Assembly (NCBI GenBank): GCA_013911625.1
Contig: JACESW010000011.1
Span: 1-15,155, forward strand
Reading direction: 5' to 3'
DNA length: 15,155 nt
From: Cryomorphaceae bacterium
GTDB taxonomy: Bacteria > Bacteroidota > Bacteroidia > Flavobacteriales > Schleiferiaceae
Shown: one piece after another, positions 14,393 to 15,155 of the stretch
Layout: every line of letters starts with the position of its first letter
Numbering within the stretch: position 1 is the first letter of the stretch
Position numbers and translations under genes: made by a program
Notes under the pieces: model-generated
What the model saw: only the letters and a program-made list of their open reading frames with translations
Databases searched by the model: none
What the model was told of the DNA's origin: nothing

Positions 14393-14419
14393 AAAAACCG
14401 GCCTCAGGGCCGGTTTTTT
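14392..14419. terminator. Bidirectional intrinsic terminator
   Basis: The sequence is a near-perfect palindrome: six A, CCGGCC, a TCAG loop, GGCCGG, six T. The T-run on either strand lets it end both the miniprotein transcript (plus) and the lipoprotein transcript (minus), whose stop codons lie at its two edges (14392 and 14421). Confidence 0.93.
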
Positions 14420-14420
14420 G

Positions 14421-14837
14421 TTATTTGGTCATGTACACCGAATAGTTCCAATAGAAGCTATTCCCGGTATTAGGATCGTAATCGTAGTGATCATAATTCA
14501 AATACATACTGTCTGCCGCCTCGTTAATGTACCAGTCCAAGCACGGGTTCCAGTTCATGTAGAATTGGTCCGTAGACCAACTGTAACCCCACCATTGGTA
14601 CATGTGGTCGTTTAGATCTGCCATGCTGTATTGAAAAGACCCGTCCTTTTCTAAGGTAACTGTGCCACTGTGGTCTTCCTCAGCCGCAGGAAGTGTACCC
14701 ACAGCATTGTGAGCTCTTGTGATATCTACATTCCAGGCTGAGCTGTAAAAGCGCTCTGTATTCACATCAACTGGTTCCTGTGTTTCACAAGAACTTAGCA
14801 TTCCTAGAGCAATTGCAAATAGAAGTATCTTCTTCAT
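14421..14837 (-). CDS. Small aromatic-rich lipoprotein of unknown function
   Basis: The 138-residue product has a clear lipoprotein signal (MKKILLFAIALGMLSSC, lipid cysteine C17). The middle part (WNVDITRAHN, then SGTVTLEKDGSFQYSMAD) has the strand-turn pattern of lipocalin-like lipoproteins common in Bacteroidota. The last 66 residues hold 11 Tyr, 6 Trp and 2 Phe, with a YDHYDYDPNTGNSF stretch that ends in alternating aromatic residues, probably beta-strands. One further cysteine (NPCLDW) remains after lipidation. No family is recognised beyond the possible lipocalin-like fold. The gene follows the PAP2-like gene at 14884 on the same strand by 46 bases and ends at the shared terminator. Confidence 0.82.
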   Translation of the reverse strand: MKKILLFAIALGMLSSCETQEPVDVNTERFYSSAWNVDITRAHNAVGTLPAAEEDHSGTVTLEKDGSFQYSMADLNDHMYQWWGYSWSTDQFYMNWNPCLDWYINEAADSMYLNYDHYDYDPNTGNSFYWNYSVYMTK

Positions 14838-14883
14838 GGTATAAATAATCTTCTTGCCAGTTTAAGCAATAATAGTGCCTAAA

Positions 14884-15155
14884 CTACCACGATAAAGTTA
14901 GTGATGGGCCCATTATTCCAAAAGTTTGTCCAACACTTACATCTGTATTAAACTTCCTCTTCTTTCGCGTGGTGGTCGATTCACTTCTCTGCTTGTGGTA
15001 ATTCTCATACACCACCTTTCCAATGAATTCACCGATCACCGCACCTGCTACAAGTTCACTGACCCAGTGGTTGTGGCCACGGATATCATATAATAACGCT
15101 GTGGTAGCTAAGCCATAAGGAATCCATTTATTATCAAAAACCTTAGCATTCACAC
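14884..15155 (-). CDS. PAP2-like membrane protein, C-terminal part, degenerate motif (partial)
   Basis: The frame is open to the window edge, so the gene starts beyond 15155; a GTG at 15153 is not a credible start. The visible 89 or so residues show two helices that match the end of a PAP2 domain: LLYDIRGHNHWVSELVAG aligns with the third motif SR-x5-H-x3-D. In that alignment the catalytic Arg is Asp, the His is kept, and the Asp is Glu. A basic linker (TTTRKKRKFN) then leads to a short tail with alternating hydrophobic residues that ends in SLTLSW, like a final beta-strand. The protein is probably a structural or inactive relative, or a divergent enzyme; the missing N-terminus would settle this. 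Confidence 0.7.
   Translation of the reverse strand, partial: VNAKVFDNKWIPYGLATTALLYDIRGHNHWVSELVAGAVIGEFIGKVVYENYHKQRSESTTTRKKRKFNTDVSVGQTFGIMGPSLTLSW

Noticed and set aside
1..15155. Mobile element, CRISPR array, defence island or prophage
   Set aside because: No transposase or integrase, terminal repeats, spaced direct repeats or toxin-antitoxin pair was seen. The lone XRE gene has no toxin partner: its neighbour is a six-helix membrane protein.

Overview
The window looks like chromosomal DNA of a Bacteroidota bacterium, most likely a flavobacterium-like marine or freshwater lineage (inference). The signs are moderate GC, intergenic TAnnTTTG boxes of the Bacteroidota -7 type, few recognisable Shine-Dalgarno sequences, and families typical of the phylum: a BtuB/BtuG-type vitamin B12 uptake pair, a START_2-like protein, a DUF6580 membrane protein and an XRE regulator with a short polar tail. 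I see no transposase, integrase, CRISPR array, phage gene or recognisable defence system.

Layout. (1) 1-4105 is a B12 region. An XRE regulator (218-568) is followed by a six-helix DUF6580 membrane protein (604-1128). On the minus strand a cobalamin riboswitch (3949-4105) leads into a BtuB-like TonB-dependent receptor and, with an ATGA overlap, a BtuG-like beta-propeller lipoprotein. The propeller gene meets the DUF6580 gene tail to tail with overlapping stop codons. (2) 4119-7138 is a tight minus-strand housekeeping run: pcm, smpB, pyrD and a hydroxymethylglutaryl-CoA lyase. (3) 7242-11637 is a plus-strand run: an exported protein of unknown function, a polyprenyl-phosphate sugar-phosphate transferase that seems to start at TTG, a 3-hydroxybutyryl-CoA dehydrogenase and an exported bleomycin-hydrolase-like cysteine peptidase. 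It ends at a strong terminator that lies inside the next, convergent gene. (4) 11638-12677 on the minus strand holds a START-like protein and a PAP2 phosphatase coupled through TAATG. A second strong intrinsic terminator sits inside the first codons of the PAP2 gene. (5) 12795-15155 holds an MFS transporter, a tRNA-Met(CAU) on the minus strand, a 39-residue membrane miniprotein, an aromatic-rich lipoprotein and the end of a second PAP2-like protein whose catalytic motif is degenerate.

The most interesting points concern regulation and gene architecture. They are a possible switching helix between the 3' end of the B12 aptamer and the btuB leader, the DUF6580 protein as a candidate inner-membrane partner of the B12 system, and the PAP2 gene with an intrinsic terminator at each end, one per strand. 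All family names come from reading motifs; no database search was run. Most of the window is ordinary housekeeping sequence.
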